Origin: Bacillus sp. FJAT-52991
GTDB taxonomy: Bacteria; Bacillota; Bacilli; Bacillales; Domibacillaceae
DNA length: 64,000 bases
Direction: 5' to 3'
NCBI RefSeq assembly: GCF_037201805.1
Contig: NZ_CP147404.1
Span: forward strand, 1,140,001 to 1,204,000
Shown one piece after another: positions 46,114-55,946 of this stretch (the first letter of the stretch is position 1; each line of letters begins with the position of its first letter). The translations under genes and the position numbers were made by a program. Below the pieces are notes generated by a model. The model ran no database searches, was not told the DNA's origin, and saw only the letters and a program-made list of their open reading frames with translations.

Positions 46114-47442
46114 TTGAGTAAAATTTATGTTTTAGATACTAATGTCTTATTACAGGATCCATACGCTATTTTTTCCTTTAAAGAAAATGAAATCGTGATA
46201 CCAGCTGTCGTTTTAGAGGAATTGGACTCGAAAAAAAGGTATATGGATGAAATAGGAAGGAATGCTAGACTTGTATCGAAAATCATTGATAAACTGCGGG
46301 AAACGGGAAAACTCCATGAAGGTGTGTCGTTAGACAATGGGGGAAGCTTGCGAATTGAATTAAATCACCGCTCTTTTCAAAAATTGCAAGATGTTTTTAT
46401 TGAAATGACAAATGATAATCGCATATTAGCTGTCGCTAAAAATTTATCATTAGAAGAAGAAGAAAAAGAGAATGGCCGTCCAGTTATTTTAGTCAGTAAA
46501 GACACGTTAGTAAGGGTGAAGGCGGACGCGCTTGGTTTAGAATCTGAGGACTTTTTAAGCGATCGAGTCATCGAAATGAGCGATATATATACAGGCTTTT
46601 TAGAAATATATGTGTCGAAAGAAACGTTAGATTTATTCTATCAAAAAAAAGAATTAGCGCTTTCAGAAGTGGCTAATCACCCTTTTTACCCCAATCAATT
46701 TTTGTTATTAAAGGATGCCCTAGGAAGCTCTTCTTCGGCTATAGCAATGGTAGATGAAAAAGGGAAATATATGAAAAAACTGTTGCATGATGAGGAAATC
46801 ATCTGGGGGATCAAACCACGAAATGTTCAACAAATAATGGCTATCGAGCTATTGATGAGGCCGGACATTCCGCTTGTTACTATGGCCGGTAAAGCCGGGA
46901 CAGGCAAGACGTTAATCGCTTTAGCTGCTGGATTATTTCAAACAGAAGACTTGCAAATGTTCAAAAAGTTACTCGTTGCTCGACCGATTGTTCCTGTTGG
47001 AAAAGACATTGGCTATTTACCGGGAGAAAAACAGGAGAAATTGCGACCGTGGATTCAGCCAATTTATGATAATCTGGAATATTTATTCAATACGAAAAAA
47101 TCGGGAGAAATTGACCAAATTCTTGCGGGGTTGAATTCTGTTGAAGTGGAAGCACTCACCTATATTCGCGGTCGGAGTATTCCGGAACAATATATTATTA
47201 TTGACGAAGCACAAAATTTAACGAAACATGAAGTGAAAACGATTTTAACAAGGGTCGGAGAGAAAAGTAAAATTGTATTAATGGGGGATACCGCGCAGAT
47301 TGATCATCCTTACTTAGACGAGTATAATAATGGATTAACCTATGTGATTGAAAAATTTAAAGATCAAGCGGTAGCTGGTCATATTAAACTGATGAAGGGA
47401 GAAAGGTCTGGCTTAGCTCAATTAGCTGCTGATTTATTATAG
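46114..47442 (+). CDS. ylaK: PIN-PhoH2 type protein YlaK (PhoH family ATPase)
   Basis: A 442-residue fusion of an N-terminal PIN RNase domain (VLDTNVLLQDPYAIF, later ILVSKDTLVRVKA) and a C-terminal PhoH ATPase (Walker A GKAGTGKT, Walker B YIIIDEAQN). PhoH2 proteins act as RNA helicase/nucleases. It equals B. subtilis YlaK in length and position. TTG start with AGGAGGCG upstream. It is followed by the structured element at 47451. Confidence 0.93.
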   Translation: MSKIYVLDTNVLLQDPYAIFSFKENEIVIPAVVLEELDSKKRYMDEIGRNARLVSKIIDKLRETGKLHEGVSLDNGGSLRIELNHRSFQKLQDVFIEMTNDNRILAVAKNLSLEEEEKENGRPVILVSKDTLVRVKADALGLESEDFLSDRVIEMSDIYTGFLEIYVSKETLDLFYQKKELALSEVANHPFYPNQFLLLKDALGSSSSAIAMVDEKGKYMKKLLHDEEIIWGIKPRNVQQIMAIELLMRPDIPLVTMAGKAGTGKTLIALAAGLFQTEDLQMFKKLLVARPIVPVGKDIGYLPGEKQEKLRPWIQPIYDNLEYLFNTKKSGEIDQILAGLNSVEVEALTYIRGRSIPEQYIIIDEAQNLTKHEVKTILTRVGEKSKIVLMGDTAQIDHPYLDEYNNGLTYVIEKFKDQAVAGHIKLMKGERSGLAQLAADLL

Positions 47443-47450
47443 TATTAAAT

Positions 47451-47550
47451 TGTCTCATAATAGCCTGATTCTTATTAGAATATGTAGAGATAAAGAGGAT
47501 GATTCTCTTTATGTACTAAATATTACTTTTCGGGATCAGGTTCTTTTTTT
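47451..47550 (+). ncRNA. Structured RNA element, family copy 2
   Basis: It starts TGTCTCATAA nine bases after the ylaK stop. The outer stem is AGCCTGAT / ATCAGGTT, the inner hairpin TAAAGAG / CTCTTTA, and the end is TTCTTTTTTT. Compared with the copy at 6617 the stems are kept while their bases differ, and the unpaired blocks ATTAGAATAT and TACTAAATATTA are nearly identical. It may double as the ylaK terminator. Confidence 0.55.
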
Positions 47551-47676
47551 GTCTGTTAATGTCGAAAAAACTCAATGATTAATGGGAAATGTGTTAAAAT
47601 AAACAATTGAAAGCAATATATGAGATTTTAATAAATGAGATCTGGGGCTATGGCGGTAGATGGGAGTTATTAGGAA

Positions 47677-48780
47677 ATGAGACTAGTCGCTGTTTCGACA
47701 TTAAAAGAGCATGTTAAGTTAGCTAAGCCAGTATATAATGAGGCTGGTCAAATTCTTATCGGACATGGAATTCCGCTTACAAAGCAAATGATATTCCGGT
47801 TGCAACAACTGGGCATTACATTTGTTTATATGGAAGACCAAAGAACAGAAGATATTGTGTTTAGGCCTGCTGTGACAGAAAGAACACGCCAGGAAGCTCT
47901 CAGCATAATGAAGCAATCGTTTGAGGAAGTAGTGAATACGAAAAACTTAAACACTAAGTTTTCATTTGATAAAATGGAGAGACAGTTTAAGAGTATTATA
48001 CGTGAGATGCTTGATCAAATAAAGGAGCATAAAGAAGCAGTTTCTTTGCTTTCTGACGTATGTGCACACGACAATTATATTTTAGCTCACTCGCTGAATG
48101 TCATGATCTATACGTTAGCACTTAGCTTAAAGCTACAATTGAAGCCTCGACAACTTGAAGAGATTGGCCTTGGGGCTATGTTGCATGATATTGGAAAAAT
48201 ACTTATCCCTCAGCCTATTTTGATGAAGCCTTCGCGGCTGACTAATGAAGAGTATGAAGAAATAAAAAAGCATGCTGAGTATGGGTTTAATATTTTAAGG
48301 AAAGAACATAGCATTCCACTTACAGCTGCTCATTGTGCTTATCAGCATCATGAAAGAATAAATGGTACAGGTTATCCTCGAGGCCTTACAGGTGACCAAA
48401 TTCATTTATATGGGAAAATTTTAGGGGTTACCGATGTGTACGATGCTGTTACTTCAAATAGAATATACAGACAGGCTATGCTTCCTTCCGAAGGTCTAGA
48501 AATACTATATGCAGGGGCAGGGACTGAATTTGATGCGGAAATGGTTGAAGCTTTTCGTAAGTCTATTGTTGTTTATCCAAATGGCTTGACCGTTCATTTG
48601 CATGATAATCGAAAAGGGGTTGTGCTTCGACAAACTCCACATGTTAGCGACCGACCTGTATTATTAATATTAGAAGAAGAGAACTGTGAATTGGATGAGC
48701 CGTATGAATTAGATTTATCTAAGGAATTAACGGTGATAATAAGCGAAACAGATACGACTTTATTGGGGAAAAAGAAATAA
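47677..48780 (+). CDS. HD-GYP domain protein, probable cyclic dinucleotide phosphodiesterase
   Basis: A 367-residue protein. An N-terminal ~110-residue region of unknown fold is followed by an HD-GYP domain: MLHDIGKILIPQ with His170/Asp171, HHERINGTGYPRGL near residues 224-236, and VTDVYDAVTSNRIYR. HD-GYP proteins hydrolyse c-di-GMP and some other cyclic dinucleotides; catalytic residues look intact. It lies between ylaK and ylaL, a place where I recall no such gene in B. subtilis. The ATG follows GGGAG at close distance. Confidence 0.9.
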   Translation: MRLVAVSTLKEHVKLAKPVYNEAGQILIGHGIPLTKQMIFRLQQLGITFVYMEDQRTEDIVFRPAVTERTRQEALSIMKQSFEEVVNTKNLNTKFSFDKMERQFKSIIREMLDQIKEHKEAVSLLSDVCAHDNYILAHSLNVMIYTLALSLKLQLKPRQLEEIGLGAMLHDIGKILIPQPILMKPSRLTNEEYEEIKKHAEYGFNILRKEHSIPLTAAHCAYQHHERINGTGYPRGLTGDQIHLYGKILGVTDVYDAVTSNRIYRQAMLPSEGLEILYAGAGTEFDAEMVEAFRKSIVVYPNGLTVHLHDNRKGVVLRQTPHVSDRPVLLILEEENCELDEPYELDLSKELTVIISETDTTLLGKKK

Positions 48781-48814
48781 AAAGCATGAGTGCACTTAAG
48801 CATTCATGCTTTTT
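48779..48814. terminator. Bidirectional terminator between HD-GYP gene and ylaL
   Basis: AAAAAGCATGA / TCATGCTTTTT extended by TGC/GCA inside, between convergent genes. Confidence 0.87.
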
Positions 48815-48859
48815 CGCTGTGTTGCTTCACTTATTTGTTTCTTGCTGTTTGTTCGCCGA

Positions 48860-49360
48860 TTACTCGATTCGAAAAGCTTTCACGTGACGAATAGGATCTT
48901 CACGATTGGAACCATCTTTATATAACACATGAACAGGGCCGTCTTCGCGAAGTGGTTTTCCCTTTTTTGAAAAAGCTAATATCATGTTGCGGGCGCTATG
49001 TAATGGGAGTTGATGTTCGCCCTTTTCTGTTTCAATGATGATGAAAGCAGCTTCTTCATTTGGTTCCGCATTTTTTAAAAATGGTTCAAATGGTACAGCG
49101 AATGTTCCTTTTAATATTTGTTCTTTGAGAAATTTTTTTTCAGATTTGATAGTGGGTGGTGAGATCGCCCCTTCGCGAATTTCTTTATCCCAAAATTGGG
49201 AAATGTTCTTTGTGTATTCTTCCTCTTCAGAAAGCTTATTCGTTTCGGTCGTATCAAAATATGTATCTAGATCAATCCGGCGATCGTCAAAAATCCATAC
49301 GCCTGGATCTAGTGTTACAGAAAACTTAACCTTTCCATAAATAGGCATGATGTTTTCCAC
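48860..49360 (-). CDS. ylaL: YlaL-like conserved protein
   Basis: A 166-residue cytoplasmic protein. Conserved-looking parts are YGKVKFSVTLDPGVWIFDDR, EEYTKNISQFWDKEIREGA and HSARNMILAFSKKGKPLRE. The name rests on its place between ylaK and ylaN and on approximate size; biochemical function is unknown. GTG at 49360 has AAGGAGG seven bases upstream. Confidence 0.72.
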   Translation of the reverse strand: MENIMPIYGKVKFSVTLDPGVWIFDDRRIDLDTYFDTTETNKLSEEEEYTKNISQFWDKEIREGAISPPTIKSEKKFLKEQILKGTFAVPFEPFLKNAEPNEEAAFIIIETEKGEHQLPLHSARNMILAFSKKGKPLREDGPVHVLYKDGSNREDPIRHVKAFRIE

Positions 49361-49521
49361 AGTGTTTCCTCCTTACGTGTATTGGGTGCTCACAGTAAAG
49401 TATAGCTCTTAATTGTTTTCTTGTCAGGAGACAAATGTAAAATTCCTTGCAAAATAGTCCGATTAACGATAGAATTTTAAATTATAGCTAATCCATTGCA
49501 CGGAACAGGGGGAGTTTACAA

Positions 49522-49803
49522 ATGGCGTCTGAAATGAAAGTCGATCACAGGGAAAAAGCCTACTCTCTATTAGAAGCAGACGCAGAAAAGATTTTGCGCC
49601 TCATTAAAGTTCAAATGGACAACTTAACGATGCCCCAATGTCCTCTTTATGAGGAAGTGCTTGATACTCAAATGTTTGGCTTATCCCGTGAAATAGATTT
49701 TGCCATACGTTTAGGACTGGTTGATGAACAAGATGGAAAAAAACTGATCGATTCGCTAGAAAGAGAATTATCAGCTCTCCACGAGGCATCTACTGAAAAA
49801 TAA
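49522..49803 (+). CDS. ylaN: YlaN (UPF0358), iron homeostasis protein
   Basis: A 93-residue helical protein starting [20 protein letters not shown] with AMP-like family segments [20 protein letters not shown] and [16 protein letters not shown]. It matches B. subtilis YlaN in length. Work on Firmicutes YlaN shows Fe(II) binding and an interaction with the Fur repressor that relieves repression; I infer the same here. GGGGGAG precedes the ATG. A terminator separates it from ftsW. Confidence 0.93.
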   Translation: MASEMKVDHREKAYSLLEADAEKILRLIKVQMDNLTMPQCPLYEEVLDTQMFGLSREIDFAIRLGLVDEQDGKKLIDSLERELSALHEASTEK

Positions 49804-49812
49804 ACGTGAAAG

Positions 49813-49849
49813 AAACTCAAACAGATGTTTTCAATGTTTGAGTTTTTTT
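49813..49849 (+). terminator. Terminator downstream of ylaN
   Basis: AAACTCAAAC / GTTTGAGTTT with a 13-base loop then a T-run. Confidence 0.87.
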
Positions 49850-49906
49850 ACATAAAATTAGACATCCCAAGGATAGTAAGATGTAAAAGGGATGAGGTGA
49901 AGGTTT

Positions 49907-51058
49907 ATGTGGAAAAAAATTCTTAAGTCTTATGATTATTCTTTAATTGCAGTATTTATTTTATTATGCCTTTTTGGATTAACGATGGTTTATAGCGCAA
50001 GCTCTGTCGTTGCTGTTCAAAAATACGAAGTAGCGAGTGATTATTTTTATAATAGACAGAAAATCTTTTTAATTATTTCTATGGTCTTTTTTATCGCTGC
50101 AGCTGCGTTTCCGTATAAAGCATATAGAAATAGTAAATTTTTATTTATTAGTTTGTTTGGTATTCTTGCTGTCTTAATTTTACTATTGTTTTTTGGAAAG
50201 ACGACGAACAATGCCCAAAGTTGGTTTAGCTTAGGTGGTCTGAGTATTCAACCAGCGGAGTTTGCTAAGCTAGTGATCATTATATATATGTCCGCTGTAT
50301 ATGCTAAGAAACAAAAGTATATTAATTCATTTAACAAAGGTGTTATTCCTCCTATTGTGTTTCTAGTCTTAATTTGCATGGTCATTGCTGCTCAACCGGA
50401 TTTCGGAACAGCATTTATCATATTTCTTATTGGATGTACGATCATTGTCTCCTCAGGTATGAAATTTAAAAGCATGTGGAAATTGATCGTTTTAGGTTTA
50501 ATGATTGCCGTTCTTCTTTCTCCTATGTTAATCTGGAAAAAAGATCGAATTTTCACAGAGGAAAAAATCAGCCGCTTTACTGGGTATCTAGACCCTTTTG
50601 AACATCGAGAAGGACATGGATATCAAGTGGTTAACTCTTACCTTGCGATTGGATCAGGGGGAGTCACTGGGTCCGGCCTTGGACAAAGTGTGCAAAAGCT
50701 AGGGTATTTACCGGAGCCTCATACCGATTTTATTATGGCTGTTATTGCTGAAGAACTCGGTGTGTTTGGTGTCATCTTTGTTATTGGCGGGTTAAGTTTT
50801 ATTGTTTTGAAAGGAATTTATACCGCTATCAAATGTAAAGATCCATTTGGCTCGATGATGGCGGTGGGTATTTCTAGTATGATTGCCATCCAATCCGGTA
50901 TTAATCTTGGAGGGGTGTGCGGATTGATTCCGATCACTGGAGTGACTCTTCCGTTTATTAGCTATGGGGGAACGTCTCTTATGTTGCTATCTATTTCTAT
51001 GGGAATATTAGTTAATATTTCTATGTTTAATAGATTTGAAAGTTTCTATAAAGAATAA
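49907..51058 (+). CDS. ftsW: SEDS peptidoglycan glycosyltransferase FtsW
   Basis: A 383-residue polytopic membrane protein of the divisome that polymerises septal peptidoglycan from lipid II. The SEDS motifs PAEFAKLVIIIYMSAVYA, AAQPDFGTAFIIF, PEPHTDFIMAVIAEELG and PFISYGGTSLML are present. Its place before pycA equals B. subtilis ftsW (ylaO). ATG with GGGATGAGGTGAAGG upstream. A terminator follows immediately. Confidence 0.94.
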   Translation: MWKKILKSYDYSLIAVFILLCLFGLTMVYSASSVVAVQKYEVASDYFYNRQKIFLIISMVFFIAAAAFPYKAYRNSKFLFISLFGILAVLILLLFFGKTTNNAQSWFSLGGLSIQPAEFAKLVIIIYMSAVYAKKQKYINSFNKGVIPPIVFLVLICMVIAAQPDFGTAFIIFLIGCTIIVSSGMKFKSMWKLIVLGLMIAVLLSPMLIWKKDRIFTEEKISRFTGYLDPFEHREGHGYQVVNSYLAIGSGGVTGSGLGQSVQKLGYLPEPHTDFIMAVIAEELGVFGVIFVIGGLSFIVLKGIYTAIKCKDPFGSMMAVGISSMIAIQSGINLGGVCGLIPITGVTLPFISYGGTSLMLLSISMGILVNISMFNRFESFYKE

Positions 51059-51087
51059 TAGTTACGAACAAATGGTCATTTCGAAAT

Positions 51088-51119
51088 AAAAAGGTTCAAT
51101 CTATTGAACCTTTTTATAT
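51088..51119 (+). terminator. Terminator after ftsW, possibly within the pycA leader
   Basis: A perfect stem AAAAAGGTTCAAT / ATTGAACCTTTTT with a 2-base gap at the top, followed by TATATATA. Only about 36 bases separate it from the pycA start. Confidence 0.87.
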
Positions 51120-51151
51120 ATATTTACTTGCTTAATGGGGGAGAGATGATT

Positions 51152-54100
51152 ATGAGACAAATCAGTAAAGTACTGGTTGCAAACCGAGGAGAAATCGCCA
51201 TCCGCGTGTTTCGTGCCTGTACAGAGCTACATATTCGCACTGTAGCAGTTTATTCAAAAGAGGATTCTGGTTCTTATCATCGCTACAAAGCGGATGAGGC
51301 ATATTTGGTTGGTGAAGGAAAAAAACCAATTGATGCTTACTTAGATATTGAGGGCATTATTGAAATTGCCAAGCAAGCAGAAGTAGATGCCATTCACCCA
51401 GGCTATGGATTTTTGTCAGAAAATATCGAATTTGCAAAACGTTGCGAAAAAGAGGGGATTGTTTTTATTGGACCTAAATCTAAGCATTTAGATATGTTTG
51501 GTGATAAAGTGAAAGCAAGAACCCAAGCTCAAAACGCAGACATCCCTGTTATTCCAGGAACTGATGGACCAGTGGACAGCCTTGAGGAAATAGTGGAGTT
51601 TGGTAAAAAGTTCGGTTTTCCTCTGATGATTAAAGCTGCATTAGGTGGCGGTGGACGCGGTATGCGTGTTGTTAAAAGTGTCGATGAAGTAAAAGAGGCT
51701 TTCGATCGAGCTCGATCAGAGGCGAGAGCTGCTTTTGGAAACAGTGAAGTATATGTTGAGAAATTTGTTGAAAACCCTAAGCATATCGAAGTGCAAATTT
51801 TAGGTGATAACGACGGAAATATCGTTCACTTGTATGAAAGAGATTGTTCCGTGCAAAGACGTCATCAAAAGGTAGTTGAAGTGGCACCTTGTGTGTCAAT
51901 ATCTAATGATTTACGCAATCGCATTTGTGATGCGGCTGTGAAACTTATGAAAAATGTGGATTATTTAAACGCAGGTACAGTTGAATTCCTTGTAGCAGGA
52001 GAGGAGTTCTACTTTATCGAAGTCAATCCTCGCGTACAAGTGGAGCACACGATTACGGAGATGATTACTGGTGTTGATATTGTTCAATCGCAAATTCTTA
52101 TTGCGGAAGGACATGCTCTGCATAGCAAAAAAGTAGGAATCCCTGTTCAAGAAGAAATTGTGACTCATGGATACGCTATTCAATCTCGTGTGACGACAGA
52201 AGACCCGTTAAATGGTTTTATGCCGGACACTGGTAAAATTATGGCTTATCGTTCCGGCGGAGGCTTTGGAGTTCGATTAGACGCTGGTAACGGATTCCAA
52301 GGAGCGGTGATTACTCCTTATTACGATTCACTTTTAGTGAAAGTTTCTACATGGGCACTTTCCTTTGAGCAAGCAGCTTCAAAAATGGTTCGTAACCTAC
52401 AGGAATTCCGAATTCGAGGGATTAAAACGAATATTCCATTTCTGGAAAATGTGATGCGTCATGAGAACTTTGTTACTGGAAATTATGATACGTCTTTTAT
52501 TGATACAACCCCTGAATTGTTCAGCTTCTCGAAAAGATTAGACCGTGGAACAAAAATGCTTAGTTATATTGGAAATGTAACAATTAATGGATTTCCAGGA
52601 ATCGAGAAAAAGAAAAAGCCCGTGTTTGAAACCCCTTTGATCCCTAAAGTGAAATACTCTCAATCTGTTACTCCAGGGACGAAACAAATTTTAGATGAAA
52701 AAGGTGCAGAAGGCTTAGTGGATTGGGTAAAGTCTCGTAATGAAGTGTTATTGACAGACACGACGTTCCGTGATGCACACCAATCACTATTAGCGACTCG
52801 TGTGCGGACAAATGATTTAACTCATATTGCGGAACCGACAGCGAAGTTGCTTCCTGATTTATTTTCTATGGAAATGTGGGGAGGAGCCACATTTGATGTA
52901 TCCTATCGATTCTTAAAAGAGGATCCGTGGAAACGTTTGAGCACATTAAGACAGCAAATTCCGAATGTATTATTCCAAATGCTTCTTCGTGCTTCTAATG
53001 CTGTTGGATATACGAACTATCCGGATAATGTGATTCGTGAATTCGTGTCACAATCAGCTGAATCTGGAATTGATGTATTCAGAATATTCGATAGTTTAAA
53101 CTGGGTTAAAGGTATGGAAGTAGCCATTGATTCTGTTCGTCAAACAGGAAAAATTGCGGAGGCTTCTATTTGCTATACTGGTGATATTGATGATCCAACT
53201 CGAACAAAATATGATATTGATTATTACAAAGCAATGGCAAAAGAACTAGAGAATCAAGGCGCTCATATTCTTGGTATTAAAGATATGGCTGGATTATTAA
53301 AACCGCAATCAGCCTATCGTTTAATTTCTGAATTGAAAGAAACCATCGATATTCCAATTCATCTTCATACCCATGATACGAGTGGAAATGGAATATATAT
53401 GTATGCAAAAGCGATCGAAGCCGGTGTAGATATCGTTGATGTGGCGTTAAGTACAATGGCAGGATTAACTTCTCAACCAAGTGCAAGCACACTTAAATAC
53501 GCTCTTAAAGGAATAGATAGGGAACCAACTGTTAACATCGATGCCCTTGAACAGCTATCCCAATATTGGGAAGGTGTTCGTAAATATTATCAAGATTTTG
53601 AAAGCGGCATGTTATCTCCACATACAGAGATCTACAAACATGAAATGCCCGGGGGACAATACAGTAACCTTCAACAACAAGCAAAAGCAGTAGGCCTTGG
53701 TGAGCGTTGGGAAGAAGTGAAAGACATGTATAGCCGAGTGAATTTAATGTTCGGAGATATTGTCAAGGTTACTCCATCTTCTAAAGTTGTCGGTGATATG
53801 GCTTTGTTCATGGTCCAAAATGATTTATCTGAAGAGGAGGTATTGACAAAGGGAGAAACAATCGATTTTCCGGATTCGGTAATTGAGTTATTCGAAGGTT
53901 ATTTAGGACAACCTTATGGAGGATTTCCTAAACAGCTTCAACAAGTCATATTAAAAGGGAAAGAACCGCTCACTGTTCGTCCAGGAGAATTGTTGAAAGA
54001 AGTCGATTTTGATGCTCTTCGTAAGGAACTTTCACAAGAATTGGGACGTCAGGTGACCAGCCACGATGTGATTGCTTATGCTCTATATCCGAAAGTGTTT

Positions 54101-54589
54101 GTAGATTACATGAAAACGATCGATCAATTTGGCGATGTATCCAAACTCGATACACCAACGTTTCTTTATGGAATGAGGCTTGGGGAAGAAATTGAAGTGG
54201 AGATTGAAACGGGGAAGACACTAATCGTGAAGCTTGTTTCGATTGGACAACCACAGGCGGACGGAACTCGTGTTGTCTATTTTGAGCTGAATGGTCAACC
54301 ACGTGAAGTGGTGATTAAAGATGAAAGTATTAAATCCGCAGTCGCATCTAAAGTAAAGGCGGATCCGAAAAATGAAAGTCATATTGCAGCTACAATGCCT
54401 GGAACTGTCATTAAAGTGATTGCAGAAAAAGGCGAAAAGGTCAACCGTGGAGATCATTTGATGATTACAGAAGCCATGAAAATGGAAACAACGGTTCAAG
54501 CGCCATTTGCAGGTGTTGTGAAAAATATTTATGTGCAAAATGGTGAAGCGATCTTAACAGGTGACTTACTGATTGAGTTAGAAAAATAA
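51152..54589 (+). CDS. pycA: Pyruvate carboxylase
   Basis: A 1145-residue biotin enzyme that makes oxaloacetate from pyruvate, feeding the TCA cycle. Order: biotin carboxylase domain (VANRGEIAIRVFRACTEL; AALGGGGRGMRVV; VEFLVAGEEFYFIEVNPRVQ in parts), carboxyltransferase TIM barrel (TDTTFRDAHQSLLATR, HLHTHDTSGNG), and C-terminal biotinyl domain with lysine in EAMKMET. In B. subtilis PycA activity is stimulated by DarB. ATG at 51152 is nine bases after GGGGGAG; reading from 51104 would start in the ftsW terminator. Confidence 0.97.
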   Translation: MRQISKVLVANRGEIAIRVFRACTELHIRTVAVYSKEDSGSYHRYKADEAYLVGEGKKPIDAYLDIEGIIEIAKQAEVDAIHPGYGFLSENIEFAKRCEKEGIVFIGPKSKHLDMFGDKVKARTQAQNADIPVIPGTDGPVDSLEEIVEFGKKFGFPLMIKAALGGGGRGMRVVKSVDEVKEAFDRARSEARAAFGNSEVYVEKFVENPKHIEVQILGDNDGNIVHLYERDCSVQRRHQKVVEVAPCVSISNDLRNRICDAAVKLMKNVDYLNAGTVEFLVAGEEFYFIEVNPRVQVEHTITEMITGVDIVQSQILIAEGHALHSKKVGIPVQEEIVTHGYAIQSRVTTEDPLNGFMPDTGKIMAYRSGGGFGVRLDAGNGFQGAVITPYYDSLLVKVSTWALSFEQAASKMVRNLQEFRIRGIKTNIPFLENVMRHENFVTGNYDTSFIDTTPELFSFSKRLDRGTKMLSYIGNVTINGFPGIEKKKKPVFETPLIPKVKYSQSVTPGTKQILDEKGAEGLVDWVKSRNEVLLTDTTFRDAHQSLLATRVRTNDLTHIAEPTAKLLPDLFSMEMWGGATFDVSYRFLKEDPWKRLSTLRQQIPNVLFQMLLRASNAVGYTNYPDNVIREFVSQSAESGIDVFRIFDSLNWVKGMEVAIDSVRQTGKIAEASICYTGDIDDPTRTKYDIDYYKAMAKELENQGAHILGIKDMAGLLKPQSAYRLISELKETIDIPIHLHTHDTSGNGIYMYAKAIEAGVDIVDVALSTMAGLTSQPSASTLKYALKGIDREPTVNIDALEQLSQYWEGVRKYYQDFESGMLSPHTEIYKHEMPGGQYSNLQQQAKAVGLGERWEEVKDMYSRVNLMFGDIVKVTPSSKVVGDMALFMVQNDLSEEEVLTKGETIDFPDSVIELFEGYLGQPYGGFPKQLQQVILKGKEPLTVRPGELLKEVDFDALRKELSQELGRQVTSHDVIAYALYPKVFVDYMKTIDQFGDVSKLDTPTFLYGMRLGEEIEVEIETGKTLIVKLVSIGQPQADGTRVVYFELNGQPREVVIKDESIKSAVASKVKADPKNESHIAATMPGTVIKVIAEKGEKVNRGDHLMITEAMKMETTVQAPFAGVVKNIYVQNGEAILTGDLLIELEK

Positions 54590-54592
54590 TAC

Positions 54593-54625
54593 AAAAATGC
54601 AGTAGGCTGTTGCCTACTGCATTTT
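54593..54625. terminator. Bidirectional terminator between pycA and ctaA
   Basis: AAAAATGCAGTAGGC / GCCTACTGCATTTTT with a 3-base loop, between convergent genes. Confidence 0.9.
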
Positions 54626-54629
54626 TGTA

Positions 54630-55538
54630 TTATTTTTCATTTGATTTGCTTCGAGAGATTAAAAGAATAAAATAACATAATAACCCAAATAAACAGGAAA
54701 TAAATAATGCATGAGCTAAGGCAATATAAAGATTTAATCTAGTATAAATAATGAAAGCTCCTGCAATTACTTGTAGAAGAACTAATACAAAGGCGATAAT
54801 CCAACCCCAGTAAATCACACGTTGATTCTTATAGTTTTTCACAGCGATGAAAGTAATGTAAGTAATCCAAATAAAGATGAGCCCTGCTGCTAATCGATGG
54901 CCCATTTGAATCCATTGATACATATTGAGAGAAAGCCCAGGTGCGCTGTTTACACAGAACGGCCAGTCTGGACAAGTAAGACTGGCATCTGTATGGCGGA
55001 CAAGAGCTCCGGTGTAAACAACTAGATAACTATATAACGTGACTCCGATAGTATGCCATTTCATCCGTTTATCAATGACGAGAGATGAAGCATCAAATTT
55101 TTGATCGACTTCAAAAATCAGAAGTGTTAACAGAAGTACAGCCGCAAAAGAAATGAGTGAGATACCAAAATGTAGAGCAAGGACAAAATCAGATTGTCCC
55201 CAAAGAACGGCAGCGGCTCCAATTAGTCCTTGGGCGACTAAAAAGAAGAAAGATAGGAACGCAAGAAATTTTGTTTCTCTTTTATGTCCGATCATGCGCC
55301 AAGAAGCGATCGAGAGTGCAAGTACGAGTAATCCAACTACACCAGAAACGAGTCGGTGTGCTAATTCAATAAGGGTTTCAATGGTTAGATTATCTGGAAT
55401 GATTTGCCCATGACAAAGCGGCCACTCTCGCCCACAACCAAGCCCGGAATCTGTTTTTGTGACTAAGGCGCCCCCCAGCAGCACAAGAAGCATACCGAAC
55501 GTTGTTAATATCGCTAACCATTTTAGCGAGCGTTGCAT
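54630..55538 (-). CDS. ctaA: Heme A synthase CtaA
   Basis: An eight-helix membrane enzyme that oxidises heme O to heme A for the aa3/caa3 oxidase. The 302-residue protein has the first cysteine pair in [13 protein letters not shown] and the second in LTCPDWPFC. Heme-ligand histidines occur in [23 protein letters not shown] and ALAHALF. It is divergent from ctaB, the gene for the preceding step. The promoter shows TTGTCT-17-TATTAT. Confidence 0.96.
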   Translation of the reverse strand: MQRSLKWLAILTTFGMLLVLLGGALVTKTDSGLGCGREWPLCHGQIIPDNLTIETLIELAHRLVSGVVGLLVLALSIASWRMIGHKRETKFLAFLSFFFLVAQGLIGAAAVLWGQSDFVLALHFGISLISFAAVLLLTLLIFEVDQKFDASSLVIDKRMKWHTIGVTLYSYLVVYTGALVRHTDASLTCPDWPFCVNSAPGLSLNMYQWIQMGHRLAAGLIFIWITYITFIAVKNYKNQRVIYWGWIIAFVLVLLQVIAGAFIIYTRLNLYIALAHALFISCLFGLLCYFILLISRSKSNEK

Positions 55539-55946
55539 GTGATCACCTACTTATGTAAAATTAACTTTTTGAAAATGAAAAAGAATACATCTTCTCGATA
55601 ATACAGAAAATAGTGGTAAAAGACAACTTGTAAATTTGTGTAAACCTGTTATGCTTAATGGAATCAAATACCTAGTTATCCTTTCAATACATAGCTTAAG
55701 CTTAATATTATTATCTAATAAAATAAAAATGATGGAAATAGCACTTGATTAGCCGACACAAATTCGACATAATTAGTTCAAGATGTATTCACAAAAAAAT
55801 GGATAGATATGTTTTAATATTGAATTGATAGGCGTTTTTGAAAAAAAAGAAAACTTTCACATGGTATAGAAAACGAAAGCTCAAACATTTATATTTATAT
55901 TAAAAGTGTGAAAGCTTTTGTTTCTCTAATGAGAGGGGGGAATTGG
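55539..55946. other. Divergent control region of ctaA and ctaB
   Basis: About 400 AT-rich bases without a gene. The ctaA promoter is at 55598-55626. In B. subtilis this region binds ResD and CcpA; I cannot assign such sites confidently by eye. The sequence between 55740 and 55900 must hold the ctaB operon promoter. Confidence 0.6.
55598..55626 (-). promoter_or_regulatory. Probable promoter of ctaA
   Basis: Minus-strand TTGTCT (55626-55621), a 17-base spacer and TATTAT (55603-55598), about 60 bases before ctaA. Confidence 0.65.

Noticed and set aside
51104..51151. N-terminal extension of PycA by 16 residues
   Set aside because: It would begin inside the ftsW terminator and lacks a ribosome binding site; GGGGGAG precedes the ATG at 51152.
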